Shown piece by piece: positions 30,484 to 38,927 of a DNA stretch of 64,000 nt; the first letter of the stretch is position 1; the number at the start of each line of letters is the position of its first letter. Below the pieces are notes generated by a model. The model saw nothing but the letters and a program-made list of their open reading frames with translations. It ran no database searches and had not been told where the DNA came from. Source of the DNA: Streptomyces sp. SDr-06 (GTDB taxonomy: Bacteria; Actinomycetota; Actinomycetes; Streptomycetales; Streptomycetaceae); assembly GCF_003324565.1 (NCBI RefSeq), contig NZ_QOLA01000002.1:496001-560000 (forward strand). Reading direction: 5' to 3'. A program made the position numbers and the translations under genes.

Positions 30484-31995
30484 TCATTGCGAGCCCCGGA
30501 AGCCCTCTCCCTCCACGATCAGCCCGGCCACCAGCGCGCCCGACATCCCGGCGTGGGCGAGCCCGCCGCCCGGGTGGGACCAGCCTCCGGCCAGGTGCAG
30601 ACCCGGCAGACCGGTGGTGTTGGACGGGTGCAGCAGCGTGGCCCCGGCCGCGGCCAGCGAGGGCGCGGGCACCGAACCGCCCCCGGCGCCGGTCGCCTGT
30701 GCCACGTCCACCGGGGTGCGGACCTCGTGCCACAGCAGCCGCTCGCGCAGCTCGGGCACGGCCCGCGCGGCGGCCTCGATCAACGCGTCCGTGTACCGCC
30801 GCACCAGCGGCTCGTCCGTCCAGTCGACCGCGCCGTGCGGCGCGACCGTCGCCGTCAGCGTCACCGCCTCGTGGTCGTCGTCGGGCCGCACCGCCGGATC
30901 GTCGGGGCGCAGCACCGTGACCGTCGGCCGCCCGGTGTGCGGCCCCGCGAAGGCCTCGCGGGCCTCGGCCGCCGCGTCGGGGGAGTGGGCCACCGTGCGG
31001 TGCGCCGTGTCCGAGGGGCGGGCGCCGCGCAGCGCGAGCAGCACCGTGAACCGGCTCGGCCGCGCCGCGGCGGCGGGCCGCACCGCGTCGGCCTCCCACA
31101 ACGCGCGGCCGGGCAGCATTTGTTCGAGGTCGCGCGGGTCCGCTCCGCAGACCACCTCGTCGGCCTCCGCGAGCGTGCCGTCGGCGAGCTCGACGCCCGC
31201 GGCCCGGCCCTCCTTCTCGGTGATCCGCGCCACCTCGGCGTCGAACACGAACGAGACCCGGCGGGCCAGGCAGCGCTCGTACACCGCGCGCGCCAGCTCC
31301 CGCATGCCACCGCGCACGTACCAGCTGCCGAAGGTCTGCTCCATGTACGGCAGCACCGCCGCGGCGGCCGGGGCCGTGTCCGGGTCCAGGCCGTACTCCA
31401 GGGCGTAGCTCTCCAGCAGCGCGCCGAGCCGGCCGCCGCCCAGCTCCCACGCGGCGACCTCGCCGAGCGTGGCGGCCTGCCGGGGTGCGCGCAGCAGCCG
31501 GCGCTGCTTGGGCGCCGGATACGGCTCGCGGGCAAGCACCTGCCAGTTGGGCCACAACGGCTCCTCCAGGAGCGGCCGGCGCGTACGGTCCCAGGCCTCC
31601 CGGGCGCGGATCAGGAAGGCGCCCCAGCGCTCGCCGGAGCCCGCGCCCAGAGCGGCGTCCAGCGCCGACATCACGCCCGCGCGCGAGGCGTTGGGCAGCG
31701 ACACCTCCGTACCGTCGGCGAAGAGGTGGCGCGAGGCCGGGTCGACCGGGGCGAGCTCCAGCACGCTCTCCAGCGGCTCCTTGCCGGTCTTCACGAACAG
31801 GTCGCGGTAGACGGCGGGCAGCCGCAGCAGACCGGGGCCGGTGTCGAAGACGAAGCCGTCCCGCTCGTACCGTCCCAGTGCGCCGCCGTAGGTCGACGAG
31901 CGCTCGTACACCGTCACCCGGTGGCCTGCCACGGCCAGCCGGGCAGCAGTCGCCATGGCGCCCACACCGGCGCCGATCACCGCAATCCGTGCCAT
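30484..31995 (-). CDS. Phytoene desaturase (CrtI)-like FAD oxidoreductase
   Basis: This 503-residue flavoprotein has the dinucleotide-binding start MARIAVIGAGVGAMATAARL, the YGGALGRY segment and a CrtI-type C-terminus (GLHLAGGWSHPGGGLAHAGMSG). It belongs to the phytoene desaturase/NAD(P)-binding amine oxidase superfamily. No carotenoid genes (crtB, crtE, crtY) are nearby, so carotenoid synthesis is not implied. The ATG lies 7 nt after TAAAGT (32008-32003) without a ribosome site, so it is probably leaderless. It lies downstream of the DUF4126 gene on the same strand. Confidence 0.85.
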   Translation of the reverse strand: MARIAVIGAGVGAMATAARLAVAGHRVTVYERSSTYGGALGRYERDGFVFDTGPGLLRLPAVYRDLFVKTGKEPLESVLELAPVDPASRHLFADGTEVSLPNASRAGVMSALDAALGAGSGERWGAFLIRAREAWDRTRRPLLEEPLWPNWQVLAREPYPAPKQRRLLRAPRQAATLGEVAAWELGGGRLGALLESYALEYGLDPDTAPAAAAVLPYMEQTFGSWYVRGGMRELARAVYERCLARRVSFVFDAEVARITEKEGRAAGVELADGTLAEADEVVCGADPRDLEQMLPGRALWEADAVRPAAAARPSRFTVLLALRGARPSDTAHRTVAHSPDAAAEAREAFAGPHTGRPTVTVLRPDDPAVRPDDDHEAVTLTATVAPHGAVDWTDEPLVRRYTDALIEAAARAVPELRERLLWHEVRTPVDVAQATGAGGGSVPAPSLAAAGATLLHPSNTTGLPGLHLAGGWSHPGGGLAHAGMSGALVAGLIVEGEGFRGSQ

Positions 31996-32026
31996 GTCCG
32001 CGACTTTATCCGCCGCCACCGACAGC

Positions 32027-32644
32027 TCAGTCCGGCGGTTGGGAGACCCCCGCCGCGGCCAGCCGCTTCTCCTCCCGGCGCTGCGCCCGGCGCCGCCAGT
32101 ACCGGCGGACCTTGCGCCACACGACGACCAGGATCACCAGGCCGAGCAGCAGCAGCGTGCCCGCGATGACGGCGGCCGCGAGCGGGTGGAAGATCGCGAA
32201 GCTTATGATCCCGGCGACGCCCAGATCCTCCGCAATGCTCAGCGCGATGTTGCTGAACGGCTCGGGCGAGGTGTTCACCGCCATCCGCGTCCCAGCCTTC
32301 ACCAGATGGCTCAGCAGCGCCGTCGAACCGCCCACCGCGCCCGCCGCGAGATCGGGCAGCGAACCGTTCTGCCCGGCGAGCAGCGCCCCGACGACCGCGC
32401 CCGCGATCGGCCGGATCACCGTGTGCACGGCGTCCCAGACCGAGTCGACGTACGGGATCTTGTCGGCCACCGCCTCGCAGAGGAAGAGGACGCCTGCCGC
32501 GATCAGGACGTCGGGACGCTGGAGCGCGGTCGGCACGTCGTCGGTGAGGCCGGTGGCGCCGAAGACGCCGAGCAGCAGGACCACCGCGTACGCGTTGACC
32601 CCGCTCGCCCAGCCGCTGGTGAACACGAGGGGGAGTACGGACAC
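32027..32644 (-). CDS. DUF4126 membrane protein
   Basis: This 205-residue integral membrane protein has several hydrophobic segments: an N-terminal LPLVFTSGWASGVNAYAVVL region, two central ones, and a final IAGTLLLLGLVILVVVW followed by a basic tail (RKVRRYWRRRAQRREEKR). It matches the DUF4126 family; no activity is known. I place the start at the GTG at 32644 because it is exactly 7 nt after TAACAT (32657-32652), the same leaderless arrangement as the next gene. Longer in-frame versions have implausible N-termini. Confidence 0.8.
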   Translation of the reverse strand: MSVLPLVFTSGWASGVNAYAVVLLLGVFGATGLTDDVPTALQRPDVLIAAGVLFLCEAVADKIPYVDSVWDAVHTVIRPIAGAVVGALLAGQNGSLPDLAAGAVGGSTALLSHLVKAGTRMAVNTSPEPFSNIALSIAEDLGVAGIISFAIFHPLAAAVIAGTLLLLGLVILVVVWRKVRRYWRRRAQRREEKRLAAAGVSQPPD

Positions 32645-32958
32645 GGTCGCGATGTTAACCAGATCCGGCCGTTGCCGACTGAGGTTGAGCGCGCAGGCCT
32701 GAGTATCCGTACCTAGAGGGTGAGATGAGTACCCGCACGGATGGGCTCCGACCTGCATGGACGGGAAAGTGGAGGCCACGGAAGGGGCGCGGCGCCGGTA
32801 CCGCCGACACGGGGCGGCGGAACCGGCGCGGCTCCCTGGACGTGACGGGGTGCGGGGGAAGCGCCGGGCCGGTGCGGTTCAAGGGGGATTGAACCGCACC
32901 GGCCCGGCGTATTTCGTCCCACAACCCCTGGCTAGCGCGGCTAGCGCGGCTGGCGCGG
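32645..32958. other. Gene-free interval between DUF4126 and TetR genes
   Basis: These 314 bp hold the presumed leaderless promoter of the DUF4126 gene (-10 at 32652-32657), a 21-bp perfect hairpin and part of a 9-bp tandem repeat. Reading frames here have no family resemblance and no convincing starts. Confidence 0.6.
32862..32909 (-). terminator. Very long perfect hairpin after the TetR operon
   Basis: A 21-bp perfect stem (32862-32882 with 32889-32909) has a 6-nt loop of Gs and A. It lies 50 bp beyond the TetR stop and should terminate the ABC-YhgE-TetR operon. Confidence 0.8.
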
Positions 32959-32962
32959 CTAG
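32931..32962. repeat. 9-bp tandem repeat spanning the TetR stop codon
   Basis: Three full copies of GCTAGCGCG (one with a single change) and a partial fourth run at 9-bp period. On the minus strand the TetR stop TAG lies in the last copy, and two later copies provide further in-frame TAG codons. Confidence 0.7.
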
Positions 32963-33567
32963 CGGCCGCTGACCCGGCCGTGCAGCAGCCTGGAGAGGGC
33001 GGCGTGGACGTCGTCCAGGGAGCGCTCGCTCTGGAAGGCCTGCCAGTCGAGCGCGGCCACCAGGACCATCCCGACCAGCGCCGCGGCGGTGAGCGGAATG
33101 TCGATCTCCTCGCTCAGCTCGCCGTCCGTCACCGCGTCCCGCAGCACCGTCTCCACCACGGCGACCGCCTCCCGGCGCACCACCAGGAGCGTCGACTGCC
33201 AGGCGCGGTTGGTGCGCCACAGCTCGGCGACGTAGAGCTGGGTGAAGGCCGGATAGCGGTGGATGAAGTCCAGTCCTGCCCGGATCATCGCGTCAAGCGC
33301 CTCGACCTTGGTTCCACCCCGCTCGGCGGTTTCGTCCGCGGCCGCCTGCAAAGACGCGGTCAGCAGCCCCACCCCGTGCCGGAGCAGCTCCTCGAAGAGC
33401 TCGGTCTTGCTCTTGAAGTTGTAGTAGACCGTGCCCTTGGCGACGCCGGCCCGCTCGGCGATCTCGTCGACCGTGGTGGCCGAGAAGCCCTGTTCGGCGA
33501 TGAGCGTCACGGCGGCCTCGTACAGCTTCTGCCGGGTCGCCTGCCGTCTGGTGCTGCTGCTCTCCAT
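32959..33567 (-). CDS. TetR/AcrR family transcriptional regulator
   Basis: This 202-residue regulator has an N-terminal TetR helix-turn-helix (TRQKLYEAAVTLIAEQGFSA, then VDEIAERAGVAKGTVYYNF) and an all-helical ligand domain. It is the last gene of an operon with an ABC-type ATPase and a YhgE/Pip membrane protein, so it is probably their ligand-responsive repressor. A 14-bp palindrome upstream of the operon is the likely operator. I use the ATG at 33567; a GTG at 33582 overlaps the YhgE stop (GTGA) and is also plausible. Confidence 0.92.
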   Translation of the reverse strand: MESSSTRRQATRQKLYEAAVTLIAEQGFSATTVDEIAERAGVAKGTVYYNFKSKTELFEELLRHGVGLLTASLQAAADETAERGGTKVEALDAMIRAGLDFIHRYPAFTQLYVAELWRTNRAWQSTLLVVRREAVAVVETVLRDAVTDGELSEEIDIPLTAAALVGMVLVAALDWQAFQSERSLDDVHAALSRLLHGRVSGR

Positions 33568-33578
33568 GGCGTCGATTC

Positions 33579-35663
33579 TCACAGGCTCAGCTCGGGGTGC
33601 AGCCGGTCGAGCGACCACACCTGCTTCTGCCGGGCCGACAGCGCCGTCAGGGCGAGCGCGCCGACGGTGAAGGCGGTCAGGACCGCGCAGCCCTGCCACA
33701 CCACACCCAGGTCGCCGCCGGTGATCAGCCTGCGCAGCCCGTCGACGACGTAACTCATCGGCAGGTAGGGGTGGATGGCGTTGAAGAAGGCCGGGCTCGT
33801 CTGCACGGGGTAGGTGCCGCCCGCCGAGGTCAGCTGGAGCATCAGGACGGCGAGCACCAGGATGCGTCCGGCCGCGCCGAACTTCGCGTTCAGCCACTGC
33901 ACGATCGCCGCGAAGCAGAAGGAGGCCAGCGCCAGATAGCCCAGCGTTCCCGCGGTGCGCTCCATTTCGAGACCGAGCCCGAAGTGCAGCACCGACATCA
34001 GTGCGGCGACCTGGAGCACCCCGATGGCCGCCACCGGCAGCCAGCCCGCGAACGCGATCCGCCAGGCCGAGGCGCCGGCGGCCAGCGCGCGCCGGTTGAG
34101 CGGCTGGATCAGCATGTACGCGACCATCGCGCCCACCCACAGGGAGAGCGGGATGAAGTACGGCGCGAAGCCGGTGCCGTAGTTGGGCGCCTTGTGCATC
34201 GCCTGCGAGGCCAGCCTGACCGGGTCGGCCATGACCTCGGTGCGCTGGTCGCGCTGCTGCTTGTCGTAGTCGGGGATCTGGCCCACGCCGTCGTGCAGGC
34301 CGTTCGACAGCTGCACCGAGCCGTCGGAGAGCTTCACGATGCCGCCGTCGAGGGCGCCCGCGCCCTTCTTCAGCTTGCCGACGCCCGCGTCGAGGTCGGT
34401 GGAGCCGGTCTTGGCGCTGCCGAGACCGTCGTGGATGGCGGAGGCCCCCTTGGCGACGTCGTGCGCGCCCTTGTTGAGCTTGTTGATGTCGGCGATTCTC
34501 GTCTCCAGGTCGCTGGAGAGTCGCGGCGCCTTCGCGGCCAGGTCCCGGGCCTTCGTCTGGAGGTCCCCGAGGCTCTTGTCGAGCGTCTTGAAGTCGCCGC
34601 CCTGGTCCTTGACGAGGTTGTTGACGTCCGCGGTCAGGGTCGCGCCGGTGGCCATCGCCTTCTTGGCCTCCTTCAGCTTCGGGCAGATCTGCCCGTCCGG
34701 GGCCTTGTCCACGCAGACCTGCTGGTAGAGGGCGTCGAGATCCTGGGAGGCCTTGCGGGTGCCGGCGGCGGCGTCCGGGGCGAGCCTGATGATGTCCTTG
34801 AGGTGGTCCCGCACCGGCTGGATCGAGTCGGCCAGGAGCTTGGCCGAGTCGCCGACGGTCTTGCCGTTGTCCTTGAGATAGGGACGCGCCTCGCCGGCCG
34901 CCGCGTTGGCCTCGTCCGCCATCCGCTGGGTGCCGTCCGCGACCTTCTGGGCGCCGTCGGCCAGGGTGCCCGCCGCCGTGTCGAGCTTCGTGATGCCGCC
35001 GGCCAGCTTGTCGCTGCCGTCCTTGGCGGTGCCCAGGCCGTCGGCCAGCTGCTTGGAGCCGTCCTTGGCCTTGCCGAGCCCGTCCTTGAGGTCGCCCGCG
35101 CCCTTGGCCGCCTTCTCGGTGGCGTCGTGGAGGTCGCCGAACGAGATGAAGATCCGGTCGAGGAACGACCGCGACGCCTTGCTGGAGGCGGCGGCGCGGA
35201 CCTCGGAGAACACCGTCTTGGAGATCGATCCCACGATGTAGTTGTTGGCGTCGTTGGTGCGCACCTGGAGCGCGCCCGTCTCGGGGACGTTCCCCGAGCT
35301 GGACGCGATCCTCCGGCTGAAGTCGGCGGGCATCGTCAACGAGAGGTAGTAGGTGCCCTTTTCGAGGCCCTCGCGCGCCTCGGCGTCGCTGACCTCGTGC
35401 CATTCGAAGGTCTTGCTGTCGAGCAGCTTCTTGCTGAGCTCGTCGCCCACGTGGAGCTTCTGCCCGGCGGCCTCGGCCCCCTTGTCGTCGTTGACGAGCG
35501 CCACCGGAATCCGGTCGAGACGGCTGTAGGGGTCCCAGAACGAGCACAGGTAGAGCGCGCCGTAGAGCAGCGGCAGCAGGAGCAGCGCCACCAGGGCCGC
35601 CCGCGGCAGCTTCCCCCTGCCGAACCGCTTCAGCTCAAGCGCTGCCAGTCGTGGCGAACGCAT
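33579..35663 (-). CDS. YhgE/Pip domain membrane protein
   Basis: This 694-residue protein has one N-terminal membrane helix (LVALLLLPLLYGALYLCSFW), a long extracytoplasmic domain and about five C-terminal membrane helices. The extracytoplasmic part carries DG-rich heptads resembling a coiled coil (for example GLGKAKDGSKQLADGLG) at about 190-480. This is the YhgE/phage infection protein (Pip) architecture, related to ABC-2-type permeases and the ESX-linked EsaA group; many members act in export or as surface receptors. Its N-terminus overlaps the ATPase gene by 29 bp, which suggests one membrane complex under TetR control. The cargo is unknown. Confidence 0.88.
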   Translation of the reverse strand: MRSPRLAALELKRFGRGKLPRAALVALLLLPLLYGALYLCSFWDPYSRLDRIPVALVNDDKGAEAAGQKLHVGDELSKKLLDSKTFEWHEVSDAEAREGLEKGTYYLSLTMPADFSRRIASSSGNVPETGALQVRTNDANNYIVGSISKTVFSEVRAAASSKASRSFLDRIFISFGDLHDATEKAAKGAGDLKDGLGKAKDGSKQLADGLGTAKDGSDKLAGGITKLDTAAGTLADGAQKVADGTQRMADEANAAAGEARPYLKDNGKTVGDSAKLLADSIQPVRDHLKDIIRLAPDAAAGTRKASQDLDALYQQVCVDKAPDGQICPKLKEAKKAMATGATLTADVNNLVKDQGGDFKTLDKSLGDLQTKARDLAAKAPRLSSDLETRIADINKLNKGAHDVAKGASAIHDGLGSAKTGSTDLDAGVGKLKKGAGALDGGIVKLSDGSVQLSNGLHDGVGQIPDYDKQQRDQRTEVMADPVRLASQAMHKAPNYGTGFAPYFIPLSLWVGAMVAYMLIQPLNRRALAAGASAWRIAFAGWLPVAAIGVLQVAALMSVLHFGLGLEMERTAGTLGYLALASFCFAAIVQWLNAKFGAAGRILVLAVLMLQLTSAGGTYPVQTSPAFFNAIHPYLPMSYVVDGLRRLITGGDLGVVWQGCAVLTAFTVGALALTALSARQKQVWSLDRLHPELSL

Positions 35664-36414
35664 CCGCCGCCCCCTCCTTGCCCGTGGCGCCCTTGCCGGC
35701 GCCGGATTCCGTCGTCTTTACGGTGAGGTCGGCCTCGGCCGGCGCCTCGCTGCACACCGCGAGCACGGTGGTGCCCGAGTCGGCGACCGAGCGCAACAGG
35801 GCCCAGGCCGCGGCGCGTCCGGTGTCCGACAGCTTCAGGTCGGTGTCGTCGACCGCGAGCAGGGCGGGCCGCTGGATCAGGCCGAGCGCCACCGAGAGCC
35901 GCAGCGCCTCCAGGCGTTCCAGATCGCGTACGGAGGTCTGCTCGCGCTTGGGCAGGGAGGCGAGGTCGAGGCCGGCGGCGGCCAGTGCCTCGTCGATCCG
36001 GGCGCGGGACTCGGCCCGGCGCCGGGCGGGAGAGCGCAGCAGCGCCCGCACCGAACCGTCGTAGCGGCGCTGGAGCATCACGCGCTCGCGCAGGTGCTCG
36101 GCGACGGTGAAGGCCGGGTCGAGTTCGCTGACGCCGGGCACATGGCCGAGCGCGCTGACGCGCCGTACGGCGGCCATCTTGCGGGGCAGCTGCTGCCCGG
36201 CCACCCTCGCCCAGCCCTCGGCCGGCTTCATGCGGCCGGTCAGGGCGAGCAGCAGGCAGGTCCGGCCCGAGCCGGAAGGTCCCGTGACCGCGACGAGCGA
36301 GCCCGGGGCCGCGTCGATGCCGACCCCCCTGAAGGCCCAGCCGCGCGGCCCCTTGAGCCCGAAGCCCTCGGCACGGATCGCCGCGCCGGTCACTTCCGAG
36401 TGCGGGCTGTCCAC
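35635..36414 (-). CDS. ABC-type ATP-binding protein with degenerate motifs
   Basis: This 259-residue protein has the ABC nucleotide-binding fold, but the key motifs are altered. Walker A reads GPSGSGRT with Arg in place of the catalytic Lys. The LSGGQ signature is replaced by RDLERLEAL, and the Walker B end reads LLAVDDTD with Asp where the catalytic Glu is expected. ATP binding may persist, but hydrolysis is doubtful. The GTG at 36414 is preferred because AGGGGG lies just upstream. The gene overlaps yhgE by 29 bp and is first in the operon. It may be a structural or regulatory partner of the membrane protein (inference). Confidence 0.8.
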   Translation of the reverse strand: MDSPHSEVTGAAIRAEGFGLKGPRGWAFRGVGIDAAPGSLVAVTGPSGSGRTCLLLALTGRMKPAEGWARVAGQQLPRKMAAVRRVSALGHVPGVSELDPAFTVAEHLRERVMLQRRYDGSVRALLRSPARRRAESRARIDEALAAAGLDLASLPKREQTSVRDLERLEALRLSVALGLIQRPALLAVDDTDLKLSDTGRAAAWALLRSVADSGTTVLAVCSEAPAEADLTVKTTESGAGKGATGKEGAADAFATTGSA

Positions 36415-36469
36415 ATTCCCCCCTGCTCTCGCGTCCCCCGGGGCCGGAAGTCCGGCCCCATTCTTTTGA

Positions 36470-36483
36470 ACTGACTGGTCAGT
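36470..36483. promoter_or_regulatory. TetR-type operator ACTGACTGGTCAGT
   Basis: A palindrome with 6-bp perfect arms lies 56 bp upstream of the ATPase gene. On the minus strand it sits between TTGTAC and an AAGAAT hexamer, a position that would block RNA polymerase. The operon's own TetR protein is the likely ligand. Confidence 0.7.
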
Positions 36484-36616
36484 ACAAAAGATAGCCCGAA
36501 CCCGCATGCGAGGCAAAGGCGCAGGTCAACGGCGGATTCGGGTCGATTGTCAGTGGTGGGCCTCACGATGGACACATACGGCCACAGTGCCGTCACACGA
36601 CGACAGGAGGTTCGTC

Positions 36617-37156
36617 ATGGCCAGCTCCCACGCAGCAGCCGCACCCCGGCGCCGCGCCAGCAGCCCTGCCCCCTCACTGAACGGCGCCGCCAACGACGTC
36701 CACCCCGTGCCGCGCCGGGCCGGGGCACCGCCCGCCGCCCTCGACCTGCTCGCCCAGGCCCGCGGCGGTCTGGACGAGGCGGCCACCCTCGACGCCCCCA
36801 ACGAGCGGTACGCGACGGCCCATCTGGCCGCCCTGCGCACCGCGGCCGCCGTCCTCGCCGCCCGCGGCCGGCCCGAGACCAGCCCGCGCCGCCGGCAGCG
36901 CATCCGCAGCGCCTGGGAGGTGCTGCCGGAGATAGCGCCCGAACTGACCGAGTGGAGCGCCCTGTTCGCCTCGGGGGCGGACAGGCGGGCCCGCGCCGAG
37001 GCCGGCATCCAGGGCGCGGCCACCGTCCGGGACGCCGACGACCTGCTCCGCGACGCGGCGATGTTCCTGCGCCTGGTCGAGCGCCTACTGGTGCTCCAGC
37101 CCGTGCTGCCCCAGCCAAGGATCCGCGAGCCGGAGGCGGAACGGGGGGCCGGCTGA
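36617..37156 (+). CDS. SAV_6107-family HEPN domain protein
   Basis: This 179-residue helical protein matches the SAV_6107-type HEPN family known mainly in Streptomyces. The N-terminus is basic and Ala/Pro-rich; the core contains ALDLLAQARGGLDEA, the YATAHLAALRTAAAVLAAR helix and a C-terminal DLLRDAAMFLRLVERLL helix. HEPN domains often act as RNases or nucleotide-binding partners, but I do not see a clear catalytic Rx4-6H motif here, so RNase activity is not supported. The ATG follows AGGAGG (36606-36611). It is divergent from the ABC-YhgE-TetR operon. Confidence 0.8.
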   Translation: MASSHAAAAPRRRASSPAPSLNGAANDVHPVPRRAGAPPAALDLLAQARGGLDEAATLDAPNERYATAHLAALRTAAAVLAARGRPETSPRRRQRIRSAWEVLPEIAPELTEWSALFASGADRRARAEAGIQGAATVRDADDLLRDAAMFLRLVERLLVLQPVLPQPRIREPEAERGAG

Positions 37157-37288
37157 CGGCGCCCGCCCGGGCTCGGCCACGGCGGCCCGCGGATGATCCG
37201 TGGCGGCCGGGGGAGGCAATAGGGTGGACGGGTCTTCACCCTTCCCACGCCGCGTCCGCGGCGGCACCGCGCCGAGGAGTCAACTGCC

Positions 37289-38047
37289 GTGTCGGACCCC
37301 ATGCGCCCCCGCGCCTCCCTCCGTACCGCCGTGGTCTGGGAGGTCCTCAAGGAAGCGCTCGACCGCCGGGTCACGGCGACCGGGCGCGAGGCTCTGGACG
37401 TGCTGGACACCGGCGGCGGCTCCGGCAACTTCGCGGTGCCGCTGGCCGCGCTCGGGCACCGGGTCACCGTGGTCGACCCCAGCCCCAACGCGCTCTTCGC
37501 GCTGGAGCGGAGGGCCGCCGAGGCCGGGGTGGCCGAGCGGGTCCAGGGCGTCCAGGGCGACATCCTCGGCCTCTTCGACGTGGTCGAGCGCGGTGGGTAC
37601 GACGCGGTGCTGTGCCACGGGGTCCTGGAGTACGTGGAGGACCCGGCGGAGGGCGTGCGCAACGCGGTGGACGCGCTGCGGTCCGAGGGCGCGCTGAGCC
37701 TGCTCGCCGCGGGCCTCGGCGGCGCGGTGCTCTCCCGCGCCCTCGCCGGGCACTTCACCGAGGCCCGCCACGCACTCTCGGACCCGGCGGGCCGCTGGGG
37801 CGCGGGCGACCCCGTGCCGCACCGGTTCACCGCCGATCAGCTCATCGAGCTCGTCGGCGGCGCCGGGGCCACCGCGGGGGCGGTGCACGGCGTGCGGGTC
37901 TTCGCGGATCTGGTCCCCGGCGTCCTGGTGGACACCGAGCCGGGCGCCCTGGACGCGCTCCTCAAGCTGGAGGCCGCGGCCGCCGAGCTGCCCGCCTTCC
38001 ACGCCGTCGCCACCCAGCTGCACGTACTGGGCGAGAAGCGCGGGTGA
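37289..38047 (+). CDS. Class I SAM-dependent methyltransferase
   Basis: This 252-residue protein has a Rossmann methyltransferase domain. Motif I is VLDTGGGSGNFAVPLA (about residues 38-53), the acidic residue ending strand 2 is in VTVVDPSPNA, and DAVLCHGVLEYV is the motif IV region. The acceptor is not predictable; the fold resembles SmtA/UbiE-type enzymes. The GTG start follows GAGGAG with good spacing. It lies 132 bp after the HEPN gene on the same strand and may be co-transcribed. Confidence 0.85.
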   Translation: MSDPMRPRASLRTAVVWEVLKEALDRRVTATGREALDVLDTGGGSGNFAVPLAALGHRVTVVDPSPNALFALERRAAEAGVAERVQGVQGDILGLFDVVERGGYDAVLCHGVLEYVEDPAEGVRNAVDALRSEGALSLLAAGLGGAVLSRALAGHFTEARHALSDPAGRWGAGDPVPHRFTADQLIELVGGAGATAGAVHGVRVFADLVPGVLVDTEPGALDALLKLEAAAAELPAFHAVATQLHVLGEKRG

Positions 38048-38112
38048 CCGCGCTCCGGCGGCCCCCGGCGGGCTGATCAGCGGCGCTGTGCCGCATGGAG
38101 TACGCCACAGGC

Positions 38113-38148
38113 CCCCCGATCGGCGGCTTCGCCCCGTATGATCGGGGG
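38113..38148. promoter_or_regulatory. Inverted repeat CCCCCGATC / GATCGGGGG before the DUF3040 gene
   Basis: Nine-bp perfect arms 18 bp apart lie in the 276-bp gap before the DUF3040 gene, 66 bp after the methyltransferase stop. It could end the upstream transcript or be an operator. I see no gene in the rest of this gap. Confidence 0.45.
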
Positions 38149-38323
38149 ACACGGTCCGGCATGACGGATCGGCTCTTGGGGAATTGAATCTCCACAGCCG
38201 AGCCGCCGTGGCGGCCCGGCTGGTGATTTGGCGTAGAGGGCGGGTTTCACGGGGGCGATTCCCTGCCTATCCTGAAGGGGCCGCATCCGGTCGCCCCCCG
38301 CGACCGACGAGTAGGAGGACTCC

Positions 38324-38710
38324 GTGCCGCTCTCGGAGCACGAGCAGCGCATGCTCGAGCAGATGGAGCGAGCGCTGTACGCCGAAGATCCCAAGTTCGC
38401 GACAGCGCTTGAGGGAAGCGGGCTGCGTACGTACACCCGGCGACGGGTCTACCAGGCGGTCGCCGGCTTCCTGGTTGGTATCGCGCTCCTCATGACCGGT
38501 GTCATGACCCAGATCTGGATCAGCGTGGTGGGCTTCCTCGTCATGCTCGGCTGTGCGGTGCTCGTGGTCACCGGCTGGCGCAAGGCGCCACGCCCCGGTG
38601 AACAGGCGCGTGCGGGCGGTTCCGCCGCGCCGCGGCAGGCCCGGCAGCGGCGCTCGATGATGGACCGGATCGAGCAGCGCTGGCAGCGGCGTCGCGATGA
38701 GGGGCACTAG
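38324..38710 (+). CDS. DUF3040 membrane protein
   Basis: This 128-residue protein starts with the DUF3040 signature PLSEHEQRMLEQMERALYAE, followed by two adjacent membrane helices (QAVAGFLVGIALLMTGVM and WISVVGFLVMLGCAVLVV) and a basic tail (RQRRSMMDRIEQRWQRRRDE). The family is confined to actinobacteria and often sits near division genes. Its role is unknown. The GTG follows TAGGAGGA. It ends at a bidirectional terminator. Confidence 0.88.
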   Translation: MPLSEHEQRMLEQMERALYAEDPKFATALEGSGLRTYTRRRVYQAVAGFLVGIALLMTGVMTQIWISVVGFLVMLGCAVLVVTGWRKAPRPGEQARAGGSAAPRQARQRRSMMDRIEQRWQRRRDEGH

Positions 38711-38734
38711 CCCGCCCCGCCTACGACTGACCTG

Positions 38735-38768
38735 AAGGGCGGTCACCTTTCACGAGGTGACCGCCCTT
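38735..38768. terminator. Bidirectional terminator between convergent genes
   Basis: A 14-bp stem (AAGGGCGGTCACCT and its complement) with a 6-nt loop is followed by TTTT on the plus strand. It separates the DUF3040 gene from the convergent transglutaminase operon. Bases 38773-38927 hold no gene that I recognise. Confidence 0.8.
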
Positions 38769-38927
38769 TTGGTGTCCGCCGGGTCGGCGTCCAGCACAGG
38801 CGCGGACCGTCCCCGGGCCCCTGCGAGCCGGGGACTGCCCTGCGTGGCCGGACCGGTCCTGCCGACGGCGCGGGATGCCGCGCGACCAGCCCCGTACGGG
38901 GACCGGGGCGGAGGCCCGCAGGGATAC

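Noticed and set aside
32959..35547. An 862-codon open frame on the minus strand ahead of TetR
   Set aside because: The upstream part is an out-of-frame shadow of yhgE; only the TetR part is real.
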